44,984 nt of DNA from Rhodospirillales bacterium (GTDB lineage: Bacteria; Pseudomonadota; Alphaproteobacteria; Dongiales; Dongiaceae), in assembly GCA_009885795.1 (NCBI GenBank), contig VFKA01000076.1, positions 1 through 44,984 of the forward strand, written 5' to 3'. Both the position numbers and the translations under genes were made by a program. The first letter of the stretch is position 1; each line of letters opens with the position of its first letter. The notes under the pieces were generated by a model. It ran no database searches. It had not been told where the DNA came from and saw only the letters and a list, made by a program, of their open reading frames with translations. Below are positions 25,150-33,159 of this stretch, in pieces.

Positions 25150-25152
25150 GCG

Positions 25153-26577
25153 ATGGCGACGACGATGGAAGCCGACATCTGCGTCATCGGCGCCGGGTCG
25201 GGAGGCTTGAGCGTCGCCGCGGGCGCCGCGCGGCTCGGCGCCGCCACGATCCTCATCGAGGAATCGAAAATGGGCGGCGACTGCCTCAATGTCGGTTGCG
25301 TGCCATCGAAGGCGCTGCTGGCGGCGGCGCACGCGGCGGCGCACGGGCGAGCGGCGGCGGCGATGGGTGTGCGCTTCGGCGCGCCCGAGATCGATTTCGC
25401 GGCCGTGCGCGCCCACGTCCAAGGCGTCATCGCCGGGATCGCGCCGCATGATTCGGTCGAACGCTTCGAGGGGCTGGGTGTGCGCGTCATCAAGGCGCAT
25501 GCGCGCTTCGTCGATCCCCGCACGGTCGAGGCCGGCGACAATCTCGTGCGGGCGCGGAGATTCGTGATCGCGACCGGTTCCTCGGCCCTGGTGCCGCCGA
25601 TCCCCGGCCTCGACGCCGCACCCTATCTTACGAACGAGACCCTATGGGATCTCGACCGCCTGCCCGCGCGTCTCGTGGTGCTGGGCGGCGGCCCCATCGG
25701 GTGCGAGCTCGCGCAAGCCTTCGCCCGGTTTGGCACGCGCGTGACACTCGTCGAGATGCAGCGCCTGTTGCCGAAGGACGACGCGGAAGCGGTCGAGGCC
25801 GTGCGCGCCAGCCTCGTGGCGGACGGGATAGAGATTCATGACGCAAGCACGGCCGAACGGGTCGAGCGCGCGTCTGCCGGGATCGCCGTCCACGCCAACG
25901 GGCCGGCCGGGCCGTTGCGCCTCGAGGGCAGCCACCTGCTGATCGCCGCCGGAAGGCGCGCGAATTTGGCCGGGCTCGGGCTCGACGCGGCCGGGATCGC
26001 GGCCACGCCTTCGGGAATCACCGTCGATCGGCGGCTACGCACGTCCAATGCGCGCGTCTTCGCCATCGGCGACGCCATCGGCCCGCCGCAATTCACCCAC
26101 CTTGCCGGCTATCATGCCGGGATCGTCATCCGCAACGCCCTCTTCCGGCTGCCGGCCAAGGTGGATTTGCGCGCCCTGCCCTGGGTCACCTTCACCGACC
26201 CGGAACTGGCGCAAGTCGGGTTGACCGAGGAAGCGGCGCGCGCGAAGCAGGCCGATGTCCGCGTCATGCGCTGGCCGTTCGCGGACAACGACCGCGCCAG
26301 GACCGAACGGCGGACAAGCGGATTCGTGAAGGCGGTGACGGATGCGCGCGGGCGCATCCTTGGCGCCACCATCGTCGGCGCCGAGGCCGGCGAACTGATT
26401 CAACCCTGGGCGCTCGCCATGGCCAATAACTTGCGCATCGGCGCGATGGCGCAAGTCATCCTGCCCTACCCGACGCTGGGCGAGGCAAACAAGCGAACGG
26501 CGGGCGAGTTCTACACCGCCAGCCTCTTCAGCCCGCGCACGCGCTGGCTGGTGCGCCTGCTGGCACGGCTCAGTTAG
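25153..26577 (+). CDS. FAD-dependent pyridine nucleotide-disulfide oxidoreductase, MerA/Lpd-like
   Basis: A 474-residue flavoenzyme of the class I disulfide reductase family. FAD-binding GAGSGGLSVAAGAARLGA, the redox-active disulfide CLNVGC (about residues 45-50), NAD(P)-binding GGGPIGCELAQAF, and FAD motif AIGDAIG are all present. The usual C-terminal His-x4-Glu dyad of lipoamide dehydrogenase is replaced by YPTLGE, with Tyr at the His position, as in mercuric reductase. There is no MerA N-terminal heavy-metal domain and no C-terminal vicinal Cys pair, so mercury detoxification is not supported. It follows the TVP38 gene by three bases. In other proteobacteria the two are known as fused proteins. 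Confidence 0.9.
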   Translation: MATTMEADICVIGAGSGGLSVAAGAARLGAATILIEESKMGGDCLNVGCVPSKALLAAAHAAAHGRAAAAMGVRFGAPEIDFAAVRAHVQGVIAGIAPHDSVERFEGLGVRVIKAHARFVDPRTVEAGDNLVRARRFVIATGSSALVPPIPGLDAAPYLTNETLWDLDRLPARLVVLGGGPIGCELAQAFARFGTRVTLVEMQRLLPKDDAEAVEAVRASLVADGIEIHDASTAERVERASAGIAVHANGPAGPLRLEGSHLLIAAGRRANLAGLGLDAAGIAATPSGITVDRRLRTSNARVFAIGDAIGPPQFTHLAGYHAGIVIRNALFRLPAKVDLRALPWVTFTDPELAQVGLTEEAARAKQADVRVMRWPFADNDRARTERRTSGFVKAVTDARGRILGATIVGAEAGELIQPWALAMANNLRIGAMAQVILPYPTLGEANKRTAGEFYTASLFSPRTRWLVRLLARLS

Positions 26578-26580
26578 AGC

Positions 26581-28011
26581 ATGAGCGACGACCGCCCCCG
26601 CCTGCCCCCGCTCGGCCGCAGCCTGTCGGCGCGGCTGCTGATCCTCACGATCGTCTTCGTCATGCTGGCGGAGGTGCTGATCTACGCGCCGTCGATCGGG
26701 CGCTTCCGCCTCGACTATCTCGAAGACCGGATCGCGGCCGGGCATCTGGCGATCCTGGCGCTGCTGGCGACGCCCGACTACATGGTGGACGCGGCGCTCG
26801 AACGCGAATTGCTCGATCACGCGCGCGCCTACGTCATCGGCCTGAAGCGCCCGGACGGAATCAAGCTGATGCTGGGCGAGGGCGCGGTGCCGCCCATTGC
26901 CGCCCAGTTCGACCTTCGGGAACAGAGTTTCCTCGGCCTCATCGCCGAGGCCTTCGCCACCCTGGCCCAGCGCGAGAACCGGGTGCTGCGCGTCGTCGGC
27001 CCTAGCCCGCGCCATCCCCAGACCATCGTCGAGATCGTGTTCGACGAGGCGCCGATGCGCATGAGCATGATCGATTTCTCGAACCGCATCCTGGCGCTCT
27101 CCGTCGGCATCTCGCTGTTCGCGGCGGCGCTGGTGTTCTTGAGCCTGCAATGGCTGATCGTCCGGCCGATACGGCGCATGACCTTGCACATGACGGAATT
27201 CCGCGACCATCCCGAGGACGCGTCGCGGCCGATGCCACCGACAAGGCGAAGCGATGAGATCGGCGTGGCCCAGCGCGAGCTTGCGCGCATGCAGGAAGCG
27301 TTGCGCGCCGCCTTGCACCAGAAGGCGCATCTGGCGGCGCTCGGCACCGCCGTCGCCAAGATCAATCACGATTTGCGCAACACGCTGGCGGTGGCGCGGT
27401 TGGCATCCGACCGCCTGGCGCGGGTCGGCGACGCCTCCATCAAGGGCACGACGCCGCAATTGCTGGCCGCGATCGACCGCGCGGTCGATCTTGCCACCGC
27501 GGTGCTGGGGTTCACCGGCGAAGGACCGCCGGCGATCGAGCGCCGGCCCTTCGGCCTCGCCGAACTGATCGACGACGTGGGGGCGCAGATCACGGCGCGC
27601 CAGCCGGCCGCGGGCGAATGGATCAACGACGTCGATCCCGCCCTCATCGTCGAGGCGGACCGCGATCAACTCTATCGGGTCGTCGCCAATCTAGGCCAGA
27701 ACGCCTATCAGGCGGGGGCGACACGGGTGACGGTTGCCGCCCGCGCCGACGGCGGGCGCCTCGTCGTTGCCATCGGGGACAATGGCCCCGGCCTGCCCCC
27801 GAGGGCGCGGGAGAAACTGTTCCAGCCCTTCGCCGGTTCGGCCCGGGCGGGCGGAACCGGGCTTGGGCTCGCCATCGCCCGCGAGATCGCGCAATCGCAT
27901 GGCGGCGATCTCGTCCTTGTCGAAAGCGCCGCCTCCGGCACCGTGTTCGAGTTTCACTTGCCGCGGACTTTACCGGCAAAGCCCGTTGCGCGCGGGAGCG
28001 ACGCGGGCTAG
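26581..28011 (+). CDS. HAMP-domain sensor histidine kinase
   Basis: A 476-residue inner-membrane sensor kinase. TM1 (about 17-38) and TM2 (about 168-190) bracket a periplasmic sensor region of about 130 residues. A HAMP domain (about 190-245) follows, then a dimerisation helix with the phospho-accepting His in KINHDLRN (H263), and an ATPase domain with NLGQNAYQAGA (N box), DNGPG (G1) and GTGLGLAIA (G2). No response regulator gene is next to it. It begins three bases after the flavoprotein stop, so it is probably in the TVP38-flavoprotein transcript, which suggests it senses or controls the same envelope redox process (inference). Confidence 0.9.
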   Translation: MSDDRPRLPPLGRSLSARLLILTIVFVMLAEVLIYAPSIGRFRLDYLEDRIAAGHLAILALLATPDYMVDAALERELLDHARAYVIGLKRPDGIKLMLGEGAVPPIAAQFDLREQSFLGLIAEAFATLAQRENRVLRVVGPSPRHPQTIVEIVFDEAPMRMSMIDFSNRILALSVGISLFAAALVFLSLQWLIVRPIRRMTLHMTEFRDHPEDASRPMPPTRRSDEIGVAQRELARMQEALRAALHQKAHLAALGTAVAKINHDLRNTLAVARLASDRLARVGDASIKGTTPQLLAAIDRAVDLATAVLGFTGEGPPAIERRPFGLAELIDDVGAQITARQPAAGEWINDVDPALIVEADRDQLYRVVANLGQNAYQAGATRVTVAARADGGRLVVAIGDNGPGLPPRAREKLFQPFAGSARAGGTGLGLAIAREIAQSHGGDLVLVESAASGTVFEFHLPRTLPAKPVARGSDAG

Positions 28012-28038
28012 AAGCGGGACAACGAGGGGAAGCGAGCC

Positions 28039-28227
28039 ATGGCGGGGACCGATAAGTGGATTTGGGGCGGCGTGGTCGGCGTGATCGGCTTTGTCGGCCT
28101 GTTCGTCGCCTCGTACTCGGATGCGGGGACGCCGGGCTATGGGGGCGGCTTGGCGATCTCGACGTTGGCCATCCTTATCGTCTTCTTTCTCGTCAAGCGG
28201 GCCCTGGATCGCGCCGACGGCCGCTAA
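28039..28227 (+). CDS. Small two-helix membrane protein, function unknown
   Basis: A 62-residue protein with two hydrophobic helices (WGGVVGVIGFVGLFVASY and GLAISTLAILIVFFLV) joined by a Gly-rich loop and ended by a basic tail. It follows the kinase gene by 27 bases with GGGGAAGCGAGCC before the ATG, so it likely belongs to that transcript. Its last four bases overlap the 3' end of the convergent methyltransferase gene. I do not recognise a family. Confidence 0.7.
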   Translation: MAGTDKWIWGGVVGVIGFVGLFVASYSDAGTPGYGGGLAISTLAILIVFFLVKRALDRADGR

Positions 28228-29435
28228 TCCACCTGCAGCAGCAGCGATTTGAGATAGGCGGTCTCAGGCAGCATCGGATGGACCGGATGATCGGGTCCGG
28301 CCCCGGCGGTCTTGAGGATGCGGCCAGCGCGGCCGGCATCGTGGAGACCGCGCGCGACCTCGGCGGCGAAGGCGGCCGGCTCGACGGCATGCGAGCAGGA
28401 GCTGAGGAACAGAAAGCCGCCCGGGGTCACCTTGCCGGCGGCCAGGCGCGCGAGCTTGCGATAGGCACGCAGGCCCTGCGGCAAACCCTTCCGCGATTTC
28501 ACGAAGGCCGGCGGGTCGGCGATCACCAGATCGAAGCGTTCGTCGATCGACCCTAGATCGCGAAACACCTCGCCGCGACGAAACGCGCATGCCCCGGCGA
28601 CGCCGTTGAGGGCGGCGGCGCGTGAGCCCAGCGCCAGCGCCGCCTCCGATTCATCGATCGCGAGCACGGACGCGGCGCCGGCCATCGCCGCCATGACGGC
28701 GAATCCGCCGGTGTAGCAATAGAGATCGAGGACCTTGAGGCCGGCGGCGAGCTTAGCCACCATCGCGCGGTTGTCGCGCTGATCGTAGAACCAGCCGGTC
28801 TTTTGCCCTTGCCCGAGATCGGCGAGAAAGCGCACGCCGTTCTCCTCGATCTCGATCGGATGATCGAGCGATCCCTTGGCCACGCGCATGTGTTGGTCGA
28901 GCCCTTCCTGGGCGCGGGCCGGACTGTCATTGCGCAGCACGATAGTCGTGGGCGCGAAGAGAGCCTCGAGCGCCGCCAGAAGCGGCGCTTCGAGCCGATC
29001 CATGCCGGCGCTGTTCAGCTGCAGGACGAAGGCGTCGCCGAACCGGTCGATGACGAGGCCCGGCAGCCCGTCGGCTTCGGCGTGAACCAGGCGGTAATAG
29101 GGCCGGTCATGGAAGCGGTCGCGCAAGGCCGCGGCGGCGCTCAGGCGCTCCGCGAGGAAGGCGCGGTCGATCGCGACCGTGGCGGACGCCGTCAACAGAC
29201 GCGCCGCGATCAGGCTATGGGGATTAAAGAAGGCCTGTCCAAGAACCCGCTTGTCGGACGCGGCGAGGCGAACGATGGAGCCGGGCGGCAGGGCCTTGGC
29301 CGCCTGGTCCATCTCGATCTCGTTGGCATAGACCCAAGGGTGCCCGGCGAAGGCCCGCCGGTGTTCGCCGGAACGAAAAACGATGGCGGGCGGCGAATCG
29401 GCCGCGATCGGTTCGGTCACCAGGGATTGCGTCAC
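28224..29435 (-). CDS. rlmI: RlmI-type 23S rRNA (cytosine-5) methyltransferase
   Basis: A 403-residue SAM-dependent RNA methyltransferase. An N-terminal PUA domain (RSGEHRRAFAGHPWVYANEI) is followed by an EEHEE-like domain and a Rossmann methyltransferase with SAM motif LDLYCYTGGFAVMAAMAG, catalytic motif IADPPAFVKSRK and Cys-containing SSCSH. This is the layout of E. coli RlmI/YccW, which methylates 23S rRNA C1962. Substrate identity here is by family only. The start is the GTG at 29435 overlapping the L,D-transpeptidase stop (GTGA), which argues for coupling and against a longer upstream frame. Confidence 0.85.
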   Translation of the reverse strand: MTQSLVTEPIAADSPPAIVFRSGEHRRAFAGHPWVYANEIEMDQAAKALPPGSIVRLAASDKRVLGQAFFNPHSLIAARLLTASATVAIDRAFLAERLSAAAALRDRFHDRPYYRLVHAEADGLPGLVIDRFGDAFVLQLNSAGMDRLEAPLLAALEALFAPTTIVLRNDSPARAQEGLDQHMRVAKGSLDHPIEIEENGVRFLADLGQGQKTGWFYDQRDNRAMVAKLAAGLKVLDLYCYTGGFAVMAAMAGAASVLAIDESEAALALGSRAAALNGVAGACAFRRGEVFRDLGSIDERFDLVIADPPAFVKSRKGLPQGLRAYRKLARLAAGKVTPGGFLFLSSCSHAVEPAAFAAEVARGLHDAGRAGRILKTAGAGPDHPVHPMLPETAYLKSLLLQVD

Positions 29436-30601
29436 GCGCCGCGGTCGAGCCCGTAGACGTCGTCGCGGAACTGCACCGCGCCGCCGGCGTCGACCCAGGA
29501 CGTCCGGTAGGCCAGCATGACGGGCACGGGCCGCGCCAGCCGGACGCCCTTGTTGCGCCCCGCCGCCACTACCCGGTCGATCTCGGCGCGGCTCCAGGCC
29601 GGATCGTCGCGCAACAGATAGGCGGCAAATCCCAGGGGGTCCGGCAGGCGGATGCAGCCGGAACTCAAGTAGCGCGCGGTTTTCGCGAACAACTCGGGAT
29701 GCGAGGTGCCGTGAAGATAGACGCTGTAGGCGTTCGGGAACAAGAACTTGGCCGGCCCCAGCGCGTTTTCGGGTCCGGGATCCTGGCGCAGCCGATACTT
29801 TTTCGCCTCGGCGCTGTACCAGTTCACCGCGCCCGGGTCGATCTCTCTCGCCGTCTCGCCATAGCTCGAATAGACGCGAAAGTTGAGGTCGTTGTAGTAG
29901 CTCTTGTTCTTCCGCACCTTGGGCAGCAGATCGACCTGGGCGATGCGGACCGGCACGTTCCAATAGGGATTGAATTCGAGACGGTCGATCTCGCTCTCCA
30001 ACAGCGGGGTCGGGCGGTCGATGCGCCCGACGATGGTCGGGCTATGCAGGGCGACCACGCCGTTCTCGATCACGTCCAGTTCGGCGCCGGCGATGTTGAC
30101 GAGCACCAGCGGGCGGGCGGGGTCGATCCGCAAGGCCCGCATGCGCTCGAGATTGAGCGCGATCGTCTTCAGGCGCTGCTCGACGGAAACATTCAGCGCG
30201 TCGATGGTCTTGAAGCCGGTGACGCCGTCGGCCTCGAGGCCATGGCGCTCCTGGAAGCGCATGACTCCTTGCGCCAAGGCGGCGTCGAAAAGGTCGGGAT
30301 CGGCGCCGGTCTCGGAAAGATCGCCCGAGGCGGCAAGCCGCGCGCGCATCGCCGCCACCCGCGAATCCCGCATGCCGAACTCGAGCTTGGGCCCGGTCGG
30401 AACCGTTCCCCAGCCACCCGTGGCGGCCAGCGCCCGATAACGATCGAAGGCCTGGAGCAGCGGCGCGTAGCCCGGATCGTTTGGCGTCTCGTCGGTGACG
30501 GTCGGGTTGGGCGCGGCGTCGATGCGCGGCATGTCGCGCTCGGCGAGAGCCGCCGGGGCGAATGACAGAATCGATAACAGGACAACGAGGACACGAACCA
30601 T
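29432..30601 (-). CDS. L,D-transpeptidase, YcbB/LdtD-like, with peptidoglycan-binding domain
   Basis: An exported enzyme forming 3-3 crosslinks in peptidoglycan, about 389 residues. The signal peptide is MVRVLVVLLSILSFAPAALA. A peptidoglycan-binding helical domain follows (about 115-175, including MRFQERHGLEADGVTGF). The YkuD catalytic domain carries VGRIDRPTPLLES, the YLHGTSH histidine and the SSGCIRLPDP motif with the nucleophilic Cys. This arrangement with the FNPYWNVP segment is typical of the YcbB group. The start is placed at the ATG at 30601 for the signal peptide; a longer frame exists upstream but is not hydrophobic. It overlaps rlmI downstream. Confidence 0.92.
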   Translation of the reverse strand: MVRVLVVLLSILSFAPAALAERDMPRIDAAPNPTVTDETPNDPGYAPLLQAFDRYRALAATGGWGTVPTGPKLEFGMRDSRVAAMRARLAASGDLSETGADPDLFDAALAQGVMRFQERHGLEADGVTGFKTIDALNVSVEQRLKTIALNLERMRALRIDPARPLVLVNIAGAELDVIENGVVALHSPTIVGRIDRPTPLLESEIDRLEFNPYWNVPVRIAQVDLLPKVRKNKSYYNDLNFRVYSSYGETAREIDPGAVNWYSAEAKKYRLRQDPGPENALGPAKFLFPNAYSVYLHGTSHPELFAKTARYLSSGCIRLPDPLGFAAYLLRDDPAWSRAEIDRVVAAGRNKGVRLARPVPVMLAYRTSWVDAGGAVQFRDDVYGLDRGA

Positions 30602-30674
30602 GGCGCTCTCCGATGCACGGCAAGGCCGGCGGCGACAAACCGCCCCACCATCGGCCACTATAGCACGCGAGAGT

Positions 30675-31277
30675 CTACCAGGAGCGAACCCGGCCGACAT
30701 CGACATGAACGAAGTCGGATCCGGGATAGTAGCCGACCCCGCCGCGCCTGAGCGAGATGGCGGCGGCTCTCAAGTCCTTGAGCCGGCGGCCGGGAATGCG
30801 GATATCGATCGCCATTCCCTTCATGTGCAGGCTCTTCTTGGCCACGCCGCCGCTGGCGGCGGCAAGCGTCGCATTGGTCTTCGGCGAGCGATAGCCGGAG
30901 ATCACGTGGAACGGCTCGTGCGTGTCCATCTCGTCATGGAGCGCGTAGAGATAGTCCAGCAGCCCGCCATCGATCGGGTGCACGTCGCCGGTACGAAAGT
31001 CGCGAAGCAAGTGGTCGATGGCGGCGAGCGCCTCGGGCTCGTAATTGCCGTCGACCCAATAGGCGGTCTTGAGAAACTCGCCGGTATGGGTGTCCTTGAA
31101 GGCGAGTTCGCGAATGTTTTTCGCGCGATTGCCAGCCAGCGCCGGCGCGCCAATGAATGCGCCGGCGGCACCCAGGCCCAATTGCAAGAATCGTCGACGG
31201 TCAAGCCCCCGATGCGTGTGCAATGGCCGATCCCCTTTTTCGGTCTCGCGCAATCCATGGCCTGGCGGAAGCCCCAT
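30675..31277 (-). CDS. DUF882 (YcbK-like) peptidase-fold protein, Tat-exported
   Basis: A 200-residue protein of the YcbK/DUF882 group related to M15 D-alanyl-D-alanine peptidases. The twin-arginine signal DRRRFLQLGLGAAGAFIGAP points to Tat export. The zinc-site region is visible in VISGYRSPKTNATL, SLHMKGMAIDIRI and the C-terminal DFVHVDVG. The family acts in peptidoglycan maturation. The start is probably the ATG at 31277 (MGLPPGHGLRETEK); GTG codons just upstream cannot be excluded. It sits 73 bases upstream of the L,D-transpeptidase, and E. coli also pairs ycbB with ycbK, so a common wall-remodelling unit is likely. Confidence 0.88.
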   Translation of the reverse strand: MGLPPGHGLRETEKGDRPLHTHRGLDRRRFLQLGLGAAGAFIGAPALAGNRAKNIRELAFKDTHTGEFLKTAYWVDGNYEPEALAAIDHLLRDFRTGDVHPIDGGLLDYLYALHDEMDTHEPFHVISGYRSPKTNATLAAASGGVAKKSLHMKGMAIDIRIPGRRLKDLRAAAISLRRGGVGYYPGSDFVHVDVGRVRSW

Positions 31278-31290
31278 GGGGGCCACCGGG

Positions 31291-31317
31291 CGATTCGGAG
31301 AATTTATGACCGAATCG
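31291..31317. promoter_or_regulatory. Perfect 8-bp inverted repeat upstream of the DUF882 gene
   Basis: CGATTCGG (31291-31298) and CCGAATCG (31310-31317) are perfect complements with an 11-base AT-rich spacer. It lies 14 bases upstream of the DUF882 start and after the cyclase stop. It could be an operator or a weak terminator. The long spacer fits a dimeric repressor site better than a terminator, which is inference. Confidence 0.35.
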
Positions 31318-31374
31318 GTACCCTTGTGGCAAGAGTTGATTAACGAGGCCCTAACGGCGGCCGGGCCGGGGACT

Positions 31375-33081
31375 CTATCCGCCCGCCCCGACCGGCAGTT
31401 CCCTGGCATCGGGAACCACCCGGATCGCCACGCGCTCCTTGCGGCCGCGAATCTCGGTTTCGTGGCGGGCGAAGGCGCCGAGATCGATTCCGGCCTTGAG
31501 GGCGACGTCCTCGGCGACGATGAGCTGGCAGGCGTAGTCCTTGCACAAGGCCTCGAGCCGGCTCGCGGCATTCACCGAATCGCCGATGGCGGTGATCGTG
31601 GTCGCGCGCCCGAACCCCATCTCGCCGACGATGGCCGCGCCGACGTTGATGCCGACGCCGATACGCAAGGGGCTATCGAGGTCGTGGGCGAGGGCGCGGT
31701 TCATCTCCTCCAAATTCTCCGACATGCGCCGCGCGGCCAGGAGCGCGTTGCGGCAGCCCTCGTTGGTCTTACCGCCGACTCCGAATAGCGCCATGACGCC
31801 GTCGCCGATGAACTTGTCGAGATGGCCCCCCGACCCCTCGATCGCGGTCCCCATGGCGCGGAAGTAGCGGTTGAGCAGGAACACGACGTCGTAGGGCAAC
31901 TTGCTCTCCGACAATTCGGTGAAGGCGCGCAAGTCCGCGAACATGATCGCGATCTCCTCCTCGTGCCCCTGGACGTAGCCGGGGCGCGGGCGCGCGTCGC
32001 GTGGGCTCGCCGTCGCCGGCAGCAGCGGCTCGACGACGACGCGCGCGGTGGGCCGGGTCTGGCAGGCCAACCTCACATTGGGCGCGGCGCCGACGCGGGC
32101 CAGGACCTTCGTCTCCTCCGCGCTCGCCGGCGGTAGCGACTGGAGATTGCCGGCGACCCTGACGCGGCAAGTCGAGCAGCGGCCCCGCCCGCCGCAAACC
32201 GAGGCATGCGGGATGCCGGCCATGCGGCTGGCATCGAGAATCGTGGTGCCGAGCGGCACGACGACTTCGCGCCCGTCCGGATAGACGATGGCGACCGCGC
32301 GCCGGCGCAACACCAAGGCCCGCGCCACGCGCGCCGCCAGAACGAGGGCGAGGATGGCGGCGTAACCCCAAAGGAACAGGGCCTCCACCCGGTAAATCTC
32401 GGCGACCGCCTCCGCGCTAGGAAAATTCACCTCGGCTTGCAGGGAAGCGAACCACGCCTCATCCTGGAACAAGCGCGCCACCTCCCTTCCGGCGGCGACG
32501 AAGCCGAGGATCGCGGCCACCGGCAGGAGCAGCACCACGGAATAAAAATAAGGCGCCCACGCCCCATACCAGGGCCGCAAGCGAAGCCAGAAGTGGAGGC
32601 CGACGCAGCCATGGCCCCAGGCGACGAGGAGGACGGCGATCTGCCGGGCGCCCGCCCAGGGCTGGAACACCCATTGGACCAGCACGACGTAGGCGTAGGT
32701 GTCGTTGGTGTCGAAGAATTCGTGGCTGAGCCGCGTGCCGAGAACGTGGATGACCAGCAGCGGCGGCACCATGAGCCCGAGAACGAGCTGAACCGCCTCC
32801 CAGACCGGCATGCGCAGGGTGCGGCGGCGATAGAGCGCCCACCACGCCAGCATCACATGCACGATCAAGGCTCCGTACAGAACGACGGTGCCCGGGACAT
32901 TGCGCCACAGCAGCAGGAACCAGCCGCGGCCCCATTCCATGTCGGCGAGCGACGCCAGCCCGAGCGCGTGATTGAGGAAATGGGTCGCGAGGTAGGCGAA
33001 CAACACCAGGCCGCTCGCCAACCTCGCCCGCCTGACAACGAACGCCGCCTGCATCGCCTGCCCCCTCGCCGGTTCGTCCAT
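31375..33081 (-). CDS. Adenylate cyclase with haem-type membrane anchor and 2Fe-2S domain
   Basis: A 568-residue redox-type class III cyclase predicted to make cAMP. Residues 1-255 are a membrane domain of about six helices with histidines H34, H38, H75, H112, H120, H157 and H163 placed within or at helix ends, like the diheme anchors of succinate dehydrogenase/fumarate reductase. Residues 262-355 are a plant-type ferredoxin with Cys 296, 302, 305 and 340 (C-x5-C-x2-C-x34-C). The C-terminal cyclase has metal aspartates D383 (FADLRAFT) and D427 (GDGVM), adenine-selecting K423 and D501, and transition-state N504 and R508, all intact. It is expected to report quinone or electron-flow state as cAMP. 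ATG at 33081. Confidence 0.9.
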   Translation of the reverse strand: MDEPARGQAMQAAFVVRRARLASGLVLFAYLATHFLNHALGLASLADMEWGRGWFLLLWRNVPGTVVLYGALIVHVMLAWWALYRRRTLRMPVWEAVQLVLGLMVPPLLVIHVLGTRLSHEFFDTNDTYAYVVLVQWVFQPWAGARQIAVLLVAWGHGCVGLHFWLRLRPWYGAWAPYFYSVVLLLPVAAILGFVAAGREVARLFQDEAWFASLQAEVNFPSAEAVAEIYRVEALFLWGYAAILALVLAARVARALVLRRRAVAIVYPDGREVVVPLGTTILDASRMAGIPHASVCGGRGRCSTCRVRVAGNLQSLPPASAEETKVLARVGAAPNVRLACQTRPTARVVVEPLLPATASPRDARPRPGYVQGHEEEIAIMFADLRAFTELSESKLPYDVVFLLNRYFRAMGTAIEGSGGHLDKFIGDGVMALFGVGGKTNEGCRNALLAARRMSENLEEMNRALAHDLDSPLRIGVGINVGAAIVGEMGFGRATTITAIGDSVNAASRLEALCKDYACQLIVAEDVALKAGIDLGAFARHETEIRGRKERVAIRVVPDARELPVGAGG

Positions 33082-33159
33082 GCCTATATACTACGGGGCA
33101 ACCGTGATAACAGTTTCGCGACATAAGGGCGCAGCCGGGGATTCGATTCAACCCAAAGC

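Noticed and set aside
25153-26577. Mercuric reductase (merA)
   Set aside because: Lacks the N-terminal metal domain and the C-terminal cysteine pair, and no mer genes are near.
26035-27669. Minus-strand open frame opposite the flavoprotein and kinase genes
   Set aside because: Low-complexity, Arg/Gln/Asp-rich translation typical of antisense frames; no domain.
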